A DNA stretch of 64,000 nucleotides from Lysobacter sp. (GCA_013141175.1 JABFRN010000001.1:3492001-3556000); one strand, 5' to 3'; positions 1 to 9,918 are shown, counted from the stretch's first letter. Program-made: numbers and translations. The notes: generated by a model from the letters alone, not told the origin.

Positions 1-239
1 GGATCGGCGTCGGGCGTGCGCGCGTCCGGTTTGAGTGCGCGCGTAAAGAAGGCGTTGAAGGTCGGATAGGCGCGGGGGTCGGGTTCCGCGGCTTCATCCA
101 GATCGACCTTGAACTTGCGGGTCACGGTATCGATCAGCCACTGCTTGATGGCCGGATTGCGCGAATACGCCAGCCGGCGTGCCGCCGAAGACATCCATCG
201 ATGCGGGAGGACGTAGGTGAGAGTCGTGATCAGCCCCAC
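1..239 (-). CDS. psd: Phosphatidylserine decarboxylase proenzyme, N-terminal part (runs off window start)
   Basis: Psd decarboxylates phosphatidylserine to phosphatidylethanolamine at the inner membrane. Reading the minus strand from a GTG at 239 gives about 79 residues that match the Xanthomonadaceae Psd N-terminus as I remember it, including the segments [17 protein letters not shown] and [11 protein letters not shown], which are characteristic of the family. The pyruvoyl-forming C-terminal cleavage site lies outside the window. The GTG follows the TAA of the upstream SCO1 gene directly (240-242), so the two genes are probably translationally coupled. An internal ATG at residue 16 is possible but would remove conserved residues. 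Confidence 0.85.
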   Translation of the reverse strand, partial: MGLITTLTYVLPHRWMSSAARRLAYSRNPAIKQWLIDTVTRKFKVDLDEAAEPDPRAYPTFNAFFTRALKPDARTPDAD

Positions 240-881
240 TTATTTGCCTGCCCCGGTGAGCGCGATCAGGTCCTCGGCGATGGCCTTGGGCTTCAGCGGC
301 GGCTGGATCACACCGGCCATCCGGCCCTGCGGGTCCAGCACCACCACGGCGGCGGAATGGTCGATGGTGTACTGATCGGGCGGGGCATCCTTGCCCAGCG
401 GTACTTTGGCGAACACCAGCGACAGCGATTTCGCGAATGCCTCCAGCGTCGGCAGGTCGGCGGTGGCGGCGAGGGTGTCCTTGTGGAAGCCATGGGCGTA
501 TTCGCCGAGCTTCTCGATCGAATCGCGCTCCGGATCCACCGAGACGAACAGGACCCGCGGTCGCGTGGTTTCCGGCAGCGCCGCCCAGCGCGCCTGCGCC
601 TGCGCCAGTTCGCCGAGCGTCGTCGGGCACACGTCCGGGCAGTAGGTGAAGCCGATGAAGACCAGTGTCCAGTGTCCGTGCAGCTCGCCCGGGACCATTT
701 GGGTCCGATCCGACTGCCGCAGCGTGAATCCCGGCAGCTCGCGCGGAGTCGTCAGCAGGCGGACGGTCTGCAGCTCGGGGCCTGCGGCGGTACGGCTGCC
801 GAGAAAGTATTCGGCGGCCCAGAGCCCGGCGCCGGTCGCCAGCGCGACCAGCAGGATCAGGAGAGTGGTGCGGTTGAACAT
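240..881 (-). CDS. SCO1/SenC family copper chaperone for cytochrome oxidase assembly
   Basis: This is a 213-residue membrane-anchored thioredoxin-fold protein. SCO proteins deliver copper to the CuA site of cytochrome c oxidase or act as thiol-disulfide reductases on the periplasmic face. Residues 6-27 are hydrophobic and form a signal anchor. The copper motif is CPDVC at 81-85, and the third ligand is H175 in YTIDHSA. The chosen ATG at 881 starts directly before the hydrophobic anchor. An in-frame ATG at 920 would add 13 residues and cannot be excluded because neither start has a clear ribosome binding site. The gene lies immediately upstream of psd and is divergent from prmB. Confidence 0.85.
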   Translation of the reverse strand: MFNRTTLLILLVALATGAGLWAAEYFLGSRTAAGPELQTVRLLTTPRELPGFTLRQSDRTQMVPGELHGHWTLVFIGFTYCPDVCPTTLGELAQAQARWAALPETTRPRVLFVSVDPERDSIEKLGEYAHGFHKDTLAATADLPTLEAFAKSLSLVFAKVPLGKDAPPDQYTIDHSAAVVVLDPQGRMAGVIQPPLKPKAIAEDLIALTGAGK

Positions 882-983
882 CGTGGCGATGTCTCGAGGG
901 ATGGCGACGGGTACGGCCATGATAACCGCGCGGCCGTTATACTTCGCGGTCACGCCGCGCGACCCCCAAGCCCAGACCCCGCC

Positions 984-1946
984 ATGACCGACGAGCTGCA
1001 GACGATCATCGACCTGATCCGGTATGGCGCCAGCCGTTTCAACGCGGCCGGACTGACCTTCGGCCACAGCTACGACAACGCGCTCGACGAGGCCACCCAG
1101 CTCACCCTGCACGCCCTGCACCTGCCGCACGACCTGCCGCCGGTCTACGGCCAGTCGCGGGTCACGCTGGCCGAGAAGGAAGATGTGCTGAAACTGTTCC
1201 TGCGCCGCATCGAGGAACGCATTCCCGCCGCCTATCTCACCGGCGAGGCCTGGTTCGCCAGCCTCAGCTTCAAGACCGACGCCCGTGCGCTGGTGCCGCG
1301 TTCGCCGATCGCCGAACTCATCGAGTCGGGCTTCGAGCCCTGGCTGGGCGGCAGGGAGGTTCGCCGCGCGCTGGATCTGTGCACCGGTTCCGGCTGCATC
1401 GCCATCGCCATGGGCCACCACAATCCGGATTGGCAGGTCGACGGCATCGACATCAGCGACGACGCCCTCGCGCTGGCATCGGAAAACAAGGCGCGCCTGC
1501 ACGCCGAAAACGTCCGTTTCCTGACCTCTGACCTGTTCGCTGGTCTGCAGGGCGAACATTACGATCTGATCGTCACCAATCCGCCCTACGTCACCAACGC
1601 CGAAACCGACGCGCTGCCGAAGGAGTATTCCTTCGAGCCCGAGCTGGGCCTGCGCGCGGGCGACGACGGCCTCGATCTGGCCCTGCGCATCCTCCGCGAT
1701 GCGCCGCTGCATCTCACAGAAGACGGCGTGCTGATCTGCGAAGTCGGCGAGTCCGAGCGCGCACTCGGTCGCCTGCTGCCGGAACTGCCGCTGGCCTGGG
1801 TCGAGTTCAAGGTCGGGCAGATGGGCGTGTTCGTCGCCGAGTGTCGCGATCTGGTCACGTATCACGCGCGCATCCGTCAGCTGGCCGATGCGCGCGATCC
1901 CGCGCTGCGTACGCCTCCGGCACCGGCATCCGCCGGTTTGTTCTGA
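984..1946 (+). CDS. prmB: 50S ribosomal protein L3 N5-glutamine methyltransferase
   Basis: PrmB methylates a conserved glutamine of ribosomal protein L3 using S-adenosylmethionine. The 320-residue product has an N-terminal helical domain, the SAM-binding motif DLCTGSGC at 131-138 and the catalytic NPPY at 199-202. The stretch after NPPY (YSFEPELGL) is typical of PrmB rather than PrmC. The ATG at 984 begins [12 protein letters not shown], the expected family N-terminus; the longer open frame upstream overlaps the divergent SCO1 gene and is not coding. aroC follows after 10 bases, as in related genomes. Confidence 0.92.
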   Translation: MTDELQTIIDLIRYGASRFNAAGLTFGHSYDNALDEATQLTLHALHLPHDLPPVYGQSRVTLAEKEDVLKLFLRRIEERIPAAYLTGEAWFASLSFKTDARALVPRSPIAELIESGFEPWLGGREVRRALDLCTGSGCIAIAMGHHNPDWQVDGIDISDDALALASENKARLHAENVRFLTSDLFAGLQGEHYDLIVTNPPYVTNAETDALPKEYSFEPELGLRAGDDGLDLALRILRDAPLHLTEDGVLICEVGESERALGRLLPELPLAWVEFKVGQMGVFVAECRDLVTYHARIRQLADARDPALRTPPAPASAGLF

Positions 1947-1956
1947 GGCCGGCCGC

Positions 1957-3081
1957 GTGAGCAACAGTTTCGGTCAACTGCTCCGCGTCACCACCTTCGG
2001 TGAATCGCATGGGCCGGCGATCGGCTGCGTGATCGACGGCTGCCCGCCGGGTCTGGCGATCTCGGAAGAAGCATTCGCGCAGGATTTGCAGCGTCGCGCC
2101 ACCGGGCGCACGCGACACACTTCGCAGCGGCATGAAACCGATGCGGTCGAAATCCTCAGCGGCGTGTACGAAGGTCGTACCACGGGCACGCCGATCGCAC
2201 TGCTGATCCGCAATACCGATGCGCGCAGCAAGGACTACAGCGACATCGCCGCGCAGTTCCGCCCGGCGCACGCCGATTACACCTACTGGCAGAAATACGG
2301 CCATCGCGATCCGCGCGGTGGCGGGCGCAGCAGCGCGCGCGAAACCACGATGCGCGTGGCCGCTGCCGTGATCGCCAAGCAATGGCTGGCCGAGCGCTAC
2401 GGCGTGACCGTGCGCGGCCATCTGTCGCAGCTCGGTGAGGTGTTGCCGGATCACGCGCTGGGCGCGTTCGACTGGAGCGCGGTCGAGGACAACCCGTTCT
2501 TCTGGCCGGTCGCCGCACAGGTGCCGGCGCTCGAAACCTACATGGATGCGCTGCGCAAGTCCGGCGATTCGGTTGGCGCGCGCGTCACCGTGGTCGCGGA
2601 TGGCGTGCCGCCGGGTTGGGGCGAGCCGGTCTACGGCAAGCTCGATGGCGATCTGGCCGCAGCGATGATGTCGATCAACGCGGTCAAGGGCGTGGAGATC
2701 GGTGATGGTTTCGCAGCCGTCGCGCAGAAAGGCAGCTTCCATCGCGATGGGATGAGCCGCGAGGGTTTTCTGTCGAATCACGCCGGCGGCATTCTCGGTG
2801 GGATCAGCAGCGGCCAGCAGGTGGTGTGTTCGGTGGCGTTCAAGCCCACGTCGAGCCTGCGCCTGCCGGGACGCGGCATGAACGTGCTGGGCGAGGAGGT
2901 CGAAGTGATCACCACTGGTCGCCACGACCCCTGCGTGGGTATCCGCGCGACGCCGATCTGCGAAGCGATGATGGCGCTGGTGCTGATGGATCAGGCGCTC
3001 CGCCATCGCGCGCAATGCGGCGATGTCGGCGAGATTTCGCCGCGAATTCCCGCGACCGCGAAAGCGGACGAAAAACGATAG
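1957..3081 (+). CDS. aroC: Chorismate synthase
   Basis: AroC performs the last shikimate-pathway step, converting 5-enolpyruvylshikimate-3-phosphate to chorismate with reduced FMN. The 374-residue protein starts at a GTG and opens with [18 protein letters not shown], the family N-terminal signature. The later signature regions [10 protein letters not shown] and HDPCVGIRA are also present. The lysine-rich C-terminal tail after EISPRIP looks variable. It follows prmB by 10 bases. Chorismate feeds the trp genes found about 4 kb downstream. Confidence 0.95.
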   Translation: MSNSFGQLLRVTTFGESHGPAIGCVIDGCPPGLAISEEAFAQDLQRRATGRTRHTSQRHETDAVEILSGVYEGRTTGTPIALLIRNTDARSKDYSDIAAQFRPAHADYTYWQKYGHRDPRGGGRSSARETTMRVAAAVIAKQWLAERYGVTVRGHLSQLGEVLPDHALGAFDWSAVEDNPFFWPVAAQVPALETYMDALRKSGDSVGARVTVVADGVPPGWGEPVYGKLDGDLAAAMMSINAVKGVEIGDGFAAVAQKGSFHRDGMSREGFLSNHAGGILGGISSGQQVVCSVAFKPTSSLRLPGRGMNVLGEEVEVITTGRHDPCVGIRATPICEAMMALVLMDQALRHRAQCGDVGEISPRIPATAKADEKR

Positions 3082-3152
3082 CGGCCAGTCGCCGAATCCC
3101 GCCCCCCACAGGCACCGACTGCGCCGCAGCGACATCCGAAACGAATTTTTTC

Positions 3153-3220
3153 TGTAGGAGCGGCGCAAGCCGCGATACGCGCCCTGCAAACGGCTGATCG
3201 CGGCTTGCGCCGCTCCTACA
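3153..3220. repeat. Palindromic repeat pair, GTAGGAGCGGC family (copy 1)
   Basis: Two 24-base arms, 3153-3176 and 3197-3220, are perfect inverted copies separated by 20 bases. Each arm contains TGTAGGAGCGGC followed by a short internal palindrome. This lies in the aroC-asd gap. A second pair with the same core is at 60398-60538. Such REP-like elements are common between genes in Xanthomonadaceae. In RNA the pair would form a long hairpin and could act as a transcript stabiliser or weak terminator. Confidence 0.9.
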
Positions 3221-3243
3221 CCAGACCATAGCGAGCGAATCGA

Positions 3244-4260
3244 ATGAGCAAGCAATTCAAGGTGGCGGTGGTCGGCGCGACGGGCGCCGTGGGCGAGGTG
3301 ATGCTGACGGTGCTGGCCGAGCGCAAATTCCCGATCAGCGAGATCCATGCGTTGGCGAGCGAACGCTCGGCCGGCGAGTACGTGAAGTTCGGCGACGACG
3401 AAGTGATGGTGCGCGACCTCGCGACCTTCGATCCGGCCGGCATCGACATCGCGCTGTTTTCGGCCGGTGGCTCGATTTCGAAGGAATACGCGCCGAAATT
3501 CGCGGCTGCCGGCGTGGTGGTGATCGACAACTCCTCGGTCTTCCGCTACGACGACGACGTGCCGCTGGTGGTCAGCGAAGTCAATCCCGAGCAGATCCGC
3601 AACCGCCCGCGCGGCATCATCGCCAATCCGAACTGCTCGACCATGCAATTGATGGTCGCGCTGGCGCCGATCCATCGCAAAGTCGGGATCGAACGCATCA
3701 ACATCGCGACCTACCAATCGGTCTCCGGTACCGGCCGGCGCGCGCTGGAGGAATTGGGCAAGCAGACCGCCGCGCTGTTGAACTTCCAGAGCGCCGAACC
3801 CGAGGTCTACCCGGTGCAGATCGCGTTCAATGTGATCCCGCATGGCGGCGATTTCCTCGACAACGGCTACACCAGCGAAGAAATGAAGCTGGTGTGGGAG
3901 ACCCGCAAGATCCTCGCCGACGACAACATCCAGATCAATCCGACCGTGGTCCGGGTGCCGGTGTTCTACGGCCACTCCGAGGCGGTGCATATCGAAACCC
4001 GCGACAAGATCACCGCCGCCGAGGCCCGCGCGCTGCTGGAGCAGGCGCCGGGAGTGGAAGTCGTCGATGAACGCCAGGCCGGCGGTTATCCGACGCCGGT
4101 CACCCATGCGTCGGGTCGCGACCCGGCCTTCGTCGGCCGCATCCGCGAGGACATCTCGCACCCGCGCGGGCTCGATCTGTGGGTCGTCTCGGACAATATC
4201 CGCAAGGGCGCGGCGCTGAATGCGGTGCAGATCGCCGAACTGGTCGCGGCCGAAGGCTGA
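3244..4260 (+). CDS. asd: Aspartate-semialdehyde dehydrogenase
   Basis: Asd makes L-aspartate-4-semialdehyde from aspartyl phosphate with NADPH, at the branch point to lysine/diaminopimelate, threonine and methionine. The 338-residue protein has the nucleotide-binding GATGAVG at 11-17 and the catalytic cysteine C131 in NPNCST. Its length and sequence fit the short Asd class (about 340 residues). It follows a palindromic repeat and precedes fimV, the usual order in Xanthomonadaceae. Confidence 0.95.
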   Translation: MSKQFKVAVVGATGAVGEVMLTVLAERKFPISEIHALASERSAGEYVKFGDDEVMVRDLATFDPAGIDIALFSAGGSISKEYAPKFAAAGVVVIDNSSVFRYDDDVPLVVSEVNPEQIRNRPRGIIANPNCSTMQLMVALAPIHRKVGIERINIATYQSVSGTGRRALEELGKQTAALLNFQSAEPEVYPVQIAFNVIPHGGDFLDNGYTSEEMKLVWETRKILADDNIQINPTVVRVPVFYGHSEAVHIETRDKITAAEARALLEQAPGVEVVDERQAGGYPTPVTHASGRDPAFVGRIREDISHPRGLDLWVVSDNIRKGAALNAVQIAELVAAEG

Positions 4261-4269
4261 CGGCAACCG

Positions 4270-4298
4270 TTGCGAACCCCGGGACAGATGGCTAGAGT
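4270..4298 (+). promoter_or_regulatory. Candidate sigma70 promoter for fimV
   Basis: TTGCGA at 4270-4275 and TAGAGT at 4293-4298 are separated by exactly 17 bases. Transcription would start near 4305, after two possible upstream fimV start codons (TTG 4270, ATG 4288) but before the GTG at 4324, which has GGGGA at 4314-4318. The site therefore bears on the start choice. It is recognised by pattern only. Confidence 0.4.
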
Positions 4299-4323
4299 CT
4301 CGGGGTTGGCTCTGGGGACAAGC

Positions 4324-6150
4324 GTGATCAAACACTTGCGCATCACAGTTAGTGTGCTACTGGCAGTGGCGGCCTTGTTGTCGCCGCTGTCGGCGTGGGC
4401 GCTCGGGCTGGGCCAGATCAATGTGATCTCGCAGCGCGACCAGCCGCTGTTGGCCGAAATCCCGATCATTTCCACGGATACCTCCGAGCTGGAGGCCCTT
4501 CATGCGCGTTTGGCTTCGCCGGAAACCTTCGCCCGGATCGGCCTGTCGCCGCCGCAGGGCATCGTCTCGGATCTGCAGTTCTCGGTCGCCCTGGACGCCC
4601 GTGGTCGTCCGGTGATCCGGGTGACCAGCGCCGTACCGGTGCAACAGTCGCTGTTGACCTTCCTCGTCGAGGTCGATTGGGGCAAAGGCCGTCTGGTGCG
4701 CGAATACTCCGCGCTGCTGGAGACCCCACAGACCGCCGCCGCACCTGCGCAGCCGCCGATCCAGGAAGCGACGGTCGATCCGGGCAATGCCGTCGTCCGA
4801 CTCCCGGACCCGCCGCCAGCGCCCGCCAACCCCCTGGAAGCCGCCACGCCGACCGCTGTGCCGCTGCCGCCGACGCCCACCGGGCAGCAGACCGCGTCCG
4901 CCCCGAGCGACGTGCTCAGTTCGCCGGTCCCCATGCCGATCCCGCTGCCGGCCGAACCCGACGAAGTGGCGACTGCTGCGCCGATCGAAGTCGTCGCTGG
5001 CGGCGATACCCGGGCTGTGCGTGCCGGAGAAACCCTTGGCGGCATCGCCGCGGGTCTGGGGCGCGGCCACAGCCTCGACCAGACCATTCTCGCCTTGCTC
5101 CGCGCGAACCCGGAAGCCTTCATCGATGGCAATGCCAACCGGCTGAAGGCCGGCGCGGTGCTGCGCATCCCCGACGACGCCAGCATTGCCCAGTACACGC
5201 CCGACGAGGCCGCCGTCGTGGTGCGCGAACAGGCAGCGCAGTGGCGCGGCACCGGCCGTGCGCTGCCGCAGCCACCGGCAGTGGTGGGTGCGCCGACTAG
5301 CGATCCGGTGCCGGTCGCGACGGCGGCAACGCCAAGGCCTCCCCGCGCCGCGCGCCCGACCGCGCAGGCACGACTCGAAATTGTTCCGCCGTCGGCCAGC
5401 GACGCGCGGCGAGCAGGAACGCGATCCGGCGTCAGCGCCGGCGGTGAGGGCGAGATGTTGCGACAACAGGAACTGCAGCAGACCAAAGAAACATTGGTGG
5501 CGCGCGACGCCGAAGTCCAGGAGCTCAAGGCGCGCGTCGCCGAGCTCGAACAGCTGAAACAGCAGCAGGACCAGCTGGTCGCGCTCAAGGACAGCGAACT
5601 GGCGGCGGCGCAGCAACGCCTCGCCACGACCCAGGCGGCCGATGCCGGGACACCCGTGAATTTCGGGCCGTGGCTGGGTGTCGGCGCCGGTCTGCTGGTG
5701 ATCGGTCTTCTGGCCGGATGGTGGTTGCGCCGTCGTCAGGCGGTCGCGGATGGGATCGGGCTGGATCGCCAGCGTGTCGCCCCGGCCATGCCCGAGTCTG
5801 CTGATGCCGACCTGGAAGCGCAGGGCGCGTTCGCCGAAGACGAGATCCCGCCGCAACCCGAACCCTTGCCGGTCGAGCCGGCATGGAACCGCCTGGCCAA
5901 ACCCGTCGAGCCTGAGATCGAGACACCCGCGCCGCCCACGCGTGGCGTGCCGACCTGGCATTCCGGCGATTTCGAAGTCGGCCCGCTCAATCCGGCACCT
6001 CCGGGTCAAGGACGCCTCGATCTGGCGTGCGCCTATCTCGAGATGGGCGATCGCGACACCGCACGCAGCCTGCTGCAGGAAGTGGCGACCCGTGGCGACA
6101 ACATCGATGTGCGCCGTCAAGCCGAGCAACTGTTGCGGGAACTGGGCTGA
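4324..6150 (+). CDS. fimV: FimV-like type IV pilus assembly / polar hub protein
   Basis: FimV-type proteins sit at the cell pole, bind peptidoglycan by a LysM domain and organise type IV pilus and twitching functions. The 608-residue product starts with a signal-like hydrophobic stretch (about 8-27) ending in AWALGLG. It then has the FimV N-terminal domain, a Pro/Ala-rich linker, a LysM-like segment (about residues 230-282, VRAGETLGGIA), a Gln/Glu-rich coiled coil, a transmembrane helix (about 455-475) and the short C-terminal FimV domain ending LLQEVATRGDN. I chose GTG 4324 because it has a well-spaced GGGGA and lies downstream of a candidate promoter; longer starts at 4270 (TTG) and 4288 (ATG) exist. 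Confidence 0.85.
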   Translation: MIKHLRITVSVLLAVAALLSPLSAWALGLGQINVISQRDQPLLAEIPIISTDTSELEALHARLASPETFARIGLSPPQGIVSDLQFSVALDARGRPVIRVTSAVPVQQSLLTFLVEVDWGKGRLVREYSALLETPQTAAAPAQPPIQEATVDPGNAVVRLPDPPPAPANPLEAATPTAVPLPPTPTGQQTASAPSDVLSSPVPMPIPLPAEPDEVATAAPIEVVAGGDTRAVRAGETLGGIAAGLGRGHSLDQTILALLRANPEAFIDGNANRLKAGAVLRIPDDASIAQYTPDEAAVVVREQAAQWRGTGRALPQPPAVVGAPTSDPVPVATAATPRPPRAARPTAQARLEIVPPSASDARRAGTRSGVSAGGEGEMLRQQELQQTKETLVARDAEVQELKARVAELEQLKQQQDQLVALKDSELAAAQQRLATTQAADAGTPVNFGPWLGVGAGLLVIGLLAGWWLRRRQAVADGIGLDRQRVAPAMPESADADLEAQGAFAEDEIPPQPEPLPVEPAWNRLAKPVEPEIETPAPPTRGVPTWHSGDFEVGPLNPAPPGQGRLDLACAYLEMGDRDTARSLLQEVATRGDNIDVRRQAEQLLRELG

Positions 6151-6162
6151 CAGGATCTGTCG

Positions 6163-6954
6163 ATGCGATATGCCCTTGGCGTCGAATACGACGGCAGCAA
6201 TTTCAAAGGATGGCAGCGGCTCACGCCTTACGGCCAGGAAGGCGGGCCGCGCACGCTGCAGGTCACGCTGGAAGACGCCCTGTCGGGCGTCGCCAGCCAC
6301 CCGGTTGAAGTGACCTGCGCCGGGCGTACCGACGCGGGCGTGCACGCCGAATGCCAGGTGGTGAATTTCGACAGCGATGCGCGGCGCGATCCGCGCGCGT
6401 GGGTCCTGGGCACGACCACGCGTCTGCCGCCCGCGATGCGCGTGCGCTGGTGCGTGCCGGTGAGCGATGAATTCAATGCCCGGTTTTCGGCACGGGCGCG
6501 GCGTTACCGCTATCGTCTGCTCAACCATCAGGTACGGCCGGCGCTGGGCAGGCAATACCTGGCCTGGGAGCGCCGCAGGCTGGATGCCGATGCGATGCAT
6601 CGCGCGGCGCAAAGCCTGCTGGGCGAGCAGGATTTCACGACCTTCCGCACCGTGCATTGCCAGGCCTCGCATCCGCGACGGCACCTGCAGTTCATCGAAG
6701 TCGTACGGGAAGGCGATATCGTCACGGTGACCGTGCAGGCCAATGCGTTCCTGCATCACATGGTCCGCAATATCGTGGGTTCGTTGCTGATGATCGGCGC
6801 CGGCGAACGGCCCGAAACGTGGATGACCGAATTGCTGGCGGCGCGCGATCGCAGCGTCGCGGGGCCGACGGCCTTTGCGCAGGGATTGGTGTTGATCGGT
6901 CCGCGTTATCCCCGCGAATGGCCGTTGCCCGAAGAAGTGCTGCTCGATGCATGA
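6163..6954 (+). CDS. truA: tRNA pseudouridine(38-40) synthase
   Basis: TruA converts uridines 38, 39 and 40 in the tRNA anticodon arm to pseudouridine. The 263-residue protein has the catalytic motif GRTDAGVHA at 54-62, with D57 as the nucleophile, and the FMAFHHMVRN-type region present here as [14 protein letters not shown]. It starts 12 bases after fimV and its last 8 bases overlap trpF, so the genes are likely co-transcribed. In E. coli truA is also close to asd and a FimV homologue. Confidence 0.95.
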   Translation: MRYALGVEYDGSNFKGWQRLTPYGQEGGPRTLQVTLEDALSGVASHPVEVTCAGRTDAGVHAECQVVNFDSDARRDPRAWVLGTTTRLPPAMRVRWCVPVSDEFNARFSARARRYRYRLLNHQVRPALGRQYLAWERRRLDADAMHRAAQSLLGEQDFTTFRTVHCQASHPRRHLQFIEVVREGDIVTVTVQANAFLHHMVRNIVGSLLMIGAGERPETWMTELLAARDRSVAGPTAFAQGLVLIGPRYPREWPLPEEVLLDA

Positions 6955-7606
6955 CCTGCGTCGCACCCGGATCAAATTCTGCGGACTGACACGCGCCGAA
7001 GACGTGGCCGTGGCTTGCGCGCTCGGTGTCGACGCCATCGGATTCGTGTTCGCCGAACGCAGCAAGCGCCGGTTGTCGCCGCAAGCTGCCGCCGCGCTCC
7101 GCGAGGAACTGCAGCCGTTCGTCGACACGGTCGCGCTGTTCATGGACAACGATGCCGACACCGTGCGCGACAGCGTCGCGATGGTGCGACCGACCTTGCT
7201 GCAGTTCCATGGTGGCGAGGACGATGCGTTCTGCGCCGGTTTCGGCCTGCCCTACCTGAAAGCGATCGCCATGGGCGGCGATGCAGGTATCGATGCCGAT
7301 ACCGATGCTGCTTCGCTGCTGCGCCGCTACCCGCGTGCGGCGGGCTTCCTGTTCGACAGCAACGCCAGCGGCCAGGCCGGTGGCAGCGGCCACACGTTCG
7401 ACTGGTCGCGCATCCCTGCGGACTGCCCGCGACCGTATCTGCTTGCCGGTGGATTGAATCCGGACAACGTGTTCGAGGCGATCCGCGCCACCGGCTGCTG
7501 GGGCGTCGATGTCTCCAGCGGCATCGAAACCGCGCCCGGCGTCAAGAATCATGAGCGGATGCGGCGATTCGTGGCGGAAGTCGGGCGCGCAGACGGTATC
7601 CTGTGA
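6947..7606 (+). CDS. trpF: Phosphoribosylanthranilate isomerase
   Basis: TrpF catalyses the Amadori rearrangement of phosphoribosylanthranilate in tryptophan synthesis. The 219-residue TIM-barrel protein has the catalytic cysteine in IKFCGLTR at the N-terminus and the C-terminal phosphate-binding region [10 protein letters not shown]. The start overlaps truA by 8 bases. Monofunctional trpF beside trpB and trpA, with the rest of the pathway elsewhere, is the usual split arrangement in this group. Confidence 0.95.
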   Translation: MHDLRRTRIKFCGLTRAEDVAVACALGVDAIGFVFAERSKRRLSPQAAAALREELQPFVDTVALFMDNDADTVRDSVAMVRPTLLQFHGGEDDAFCAGFGLPYLKAIAMGGDAGIDADTDAASLLRRYPRAAGFLFDSNASGQAGGSGHTFDWSRIPADCPRPYLLAGGLNPDNVFEAIRATGCWGVDVSSGIETAPGVKNHERMRRFVAEVGRADGIL

Positions 7607-7665
7607 ACCTGCGCGCAGCGGATCGCGATCCGGGCGCTCCCCTTCCAGGATGCAGTGATCACGTC

Positions 7666-8880
7666 ATGCTCGACACGCACACCGACTACAACGCCTTTCC
7701 GAACGCCGAGGGGCACTTCGACCGTTTCGGCGGACGCTTCGTCGCCGAGACCCTGATCGGCCCGCTGCAGGAATTGGCGGCGGCTTACGACACGGCCCGG
7801 GTCGATCCGGCATTCATCGCCGAGTTCGATCGCGATCTCAAGCACTACGTCGGTCGCCCCAGCCCGATCTACCACGCCGAACGGCTGAGCGCGAAAGTCG
7901 GCGGTGCGCGCATCCTGCTCAAGCGCGAAGACCTGAACCACACCGGCGCGCACAAGATCAACAACACCATCGGCCAGGCGCTGCTCGCCAGCCGCATGGG
8001 CAAGCCGCGGATCATCGCCGAAACCGGCGCCGGCCAGCACGGCGTGGCTTCGGCCACGGTCGCCGCGCGCCTCGGGCTGGAATGCGTCGTGTACATGGGC
8101 GCGACCGACATCGAACGCCAGAAGATCAACGTCTACCGGATGAAGCTGCTCGGTGCGACCGTCGTGCCTGTCACCAGCGGATCGGCCACGCTCAAGGACG
8201 CGTTGAACGAAGCGATGCGCGACTGGGTGACGAACGTGCACGACACGTTCTACATCATCGGCACCGTCGCTGGCCCCGACCCGTACCCGCGCATGGTCCG
8301 CGACTTCAACGCCGTGGTCGGCCGCGAAGCGCGCGCGCAGATGCTGGCCGATTACGGCCGACTGCCCGATGTGATCACCGCCTGCGTCGGCGGCGGCAGC
8401 AACGCGATCGGTATCTTCCACGCCTTCCTCAACGATGCCGGCGTGCGCCTGGTCGGCGCAGAAGCGGCGGGCGAGGGCATCGACACCGGTCACCACGCCG
8501 CGTCGCTGGCGGCAGGCCGTCCCGGCGTGCTCCACGGCAACCGCACCTACGTGCTGTGCGACGACGATGGCCAGATCATCGAAACCCACTCGATCTCGGC
8601 CGGCCTCGACTATCCCGGCGTCGGCCCCGAGCATGCGTTCCTGAAGGATCGCGGTCGCGCCGATTATCTCGGCATCACCGACGACGAGGCGATGGAAGCT
8701 TTTCATCTGCTTGCGCGCACCGAGGGCATCCTGCCGGCGCTCGAATCCGCCCATGCCATCGCCCAGGCGATGAAGCTCGCCCGCGAATTGCCGAAGGACG
8801 GGCTGGTGCTGTGCAATCTGTCCGGTCGCGGCGACAAGGACGTGCATACGGTCGCAGCGCGCGAAGGCATCATCTTCTGA
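7666..8880 (+). CDS. trpB: Tryptophan synthase beta chain
   Basis: TrpB joins indole to L-serine using pyridoxal phosphate. The 404-residue product has the PLP lysine K97 in [10 protein letters not shown]119 in AETGAGQHG and the phosphate-binding GGGSNAIG near residue 245. The ATG at 7666 gives the normal family length. A GTG at 7603 overlapping the trpF stop would add 21 residues that do not resemble TrpB, although that overlap could help translational coupling. trpA follows after a 98-base palindromic gap. Confidence 0.95.
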   Translation: MLDTHTDYNAFPNAEGHFDRFGGRFVAETLIGPLQELAAAYDTARVDPAFIAEFDRDLKHYVGRPSPIYHAERLSAKVGGARILLKREDLNHTGAHKINNTIGQALLASRMGKPRIIAETGAGQHGVASATVAARLGLECVVYMGATDIERQKINVYRMKLLGATVVPVTSGSATLKDALNEAMRDWVTNVHDTFYIIGTVAGPDPYPRMVRDFNAVVGREARAQMLADYGRLPDVITACVGGGSNAIGIFHAFLNDAGVRLVGAEAAGEGIDTGHHAASLAAGRPGVLHGNRTYVLCDDDGQIIETHSISAGLDYPGVGPEHAFLKDRGRADYLGITDDEAMEAFHLLARTEGILPALESAHAIAQAMKLARELPKDGLVLCNLSGRGDKDVHTVAAREGIIF

Positions 8881-8883
8881 ACT

Positions 8884-8964
8884 GGGCACGCCTTGGCGCA
8901 CCGTTCAAAAAACATCGCACTTCGGTGTGCCGAATGTAAAGCAACGGTGCGCCAAGGCGCACCC
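8884..8964. repeat. Palindromic repeat pair, GGTGCGCC(T)TGGCGCACC family (copy 1)
   Basis: Arms 8884-8905 and 8943-8964 are inverted copies matching at 20 of 22 positions. Each arm is itself palindromic around GCGCCTTGGCGC. The pair fills the gap between trpB and trpA, so it must be transcribed if the two genes share an mRNA. A related three-copy cluster is at 38609-38706. Confidence 0.88.
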
Positions 8965-8978
8965 TATCGAATGAACCC

Positions 8979-9782
8979 ATGAACCGCATCGACACCCGTT
9001 TCGCCCAGCTCAAATCCGTCGGCCGCAAGGCATTGGTGCCGTTCATGACCGCAGGCGATCCGTCGCGCGAAGCCACGGTGCCGGTCATGCATGCGCTCGT
9101 CGATGCCGGCGCCGATGTGATCGAGCTCGGCGTGCCGTTCTCCGATCCGATGGCCGACGGTCCGACCATCCAGCGCAGCTCCGAGCGTGCGCTCGCGCGC
9201 GGTGCCGGATTGACGTTCGTGTTCGAAGCGGTGCGTGAATTCCGCACGGTCGATGCCGATACGCCGGTGGTGCTGATGGGCTATCTCAACCCGGTCGAGA
9301 TCCGCGGCTACGCGCGTTTCGCCGAAGAGGCCGCTGCCGCAGGTGTCGACGGTCTGTTGGTGGTCGATCTGCCGCCCGAGGAAGCCGACGATCTGCGCAT
9401 CGCGATGCGAACGCACGGACAGTCGCTGATCCTGCTGGCCTCGCCGACCACTCCGGACAAGCGCCTGGACAGGCTCTGCGCCGACGCCGAGGGTTATCTC
9501 TATTACGTCAGTTATGCCGGGGTGACCGGTGCCGATCGCCTCGACGCCGGCGACGCCAGCGGACATCTCGACACCATCCGCTCCCGTGCCGGAGTGCCGG
9601 TCGTGGCCGGTTTCGGAATCAAGGATGCCGCCAGCGCTGCGGCGATGGCGCGCTCGGCCGAAGGCGTCGTGGTCGGCAGCGCGCTGGTCGCCGCCCTCGC
9701 GGAGGCGACGGATCCGGCCGATGCGGCGGCGCGCGCGCGCACCTTCCTCGCGCCACTGCGGGCGGCGCTCGACGCGGGTTGA
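8979..9782 (+). CDS. trpA: Tryptophan synthase alpha chain
   Basis: TrpA cleaves indole-3-glycerol phosphate and channels indole to TrpB. The 267-residue TIM-barrel protein keeps the two catalytic acids, E49 in VIELGVPFSDP and D60 in MADGPTIQ, at the canonical numbering. The phosphate-binding segment GFGIKD is also present. It lies between trpB and accD, the usual neighbourhood. Confidence 0.96.
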   Translation: MNRIDTRFAQLKSVGRKALVPFMTAGDPSREATVPVMHALVDAGADVIELGVPFSDPMADGPTIQRSSERALARGAGLTFVFEAVREFRTVDADTPVVLMGYLNPVEIRGYARFAEEAAAAGVDGLLVVDLPPEEADDLRIAMRTHGQSLILLASPTTPDKRLDRLCADAEGYLYYVSYAGVTGADRLDAGDASGHLDTIRSRAGVPVVAGFGIKDAASAAAMARSAEGVVVGSALVAALAEATDPADAAARARTFLAPLRAALDAG

Positions 9783-9918
9783 TGTGGCGACATCGTCTGC
9801 AGCGGAAGGCGGCACCATGCGGCAGCGTACGGAATACGAGGGGCAGTCTTGCTAGACTGCAGCGCTCGGGCCGATCCGGCCTGAGCCCTGTCCACACCTG
9901 AAGACGACACTCGAACGC

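Noticed and set aside
1855-4335. 826-codon open frame on the minus strand across aroC and asd
   Set aside because: It covers two clear plus-strand genes and the palindromic repeat between them, with arginine/histidine-rich low-complexity translation typical of antisense frames.
7603-7665. Upstream GTG start for trpB overlapping the trpF stop
   Set aside because: The added 21 residues do not match TrpB, whose family start fits ATG 7666. Translational coupling remains possible and is noted in the gene entry.
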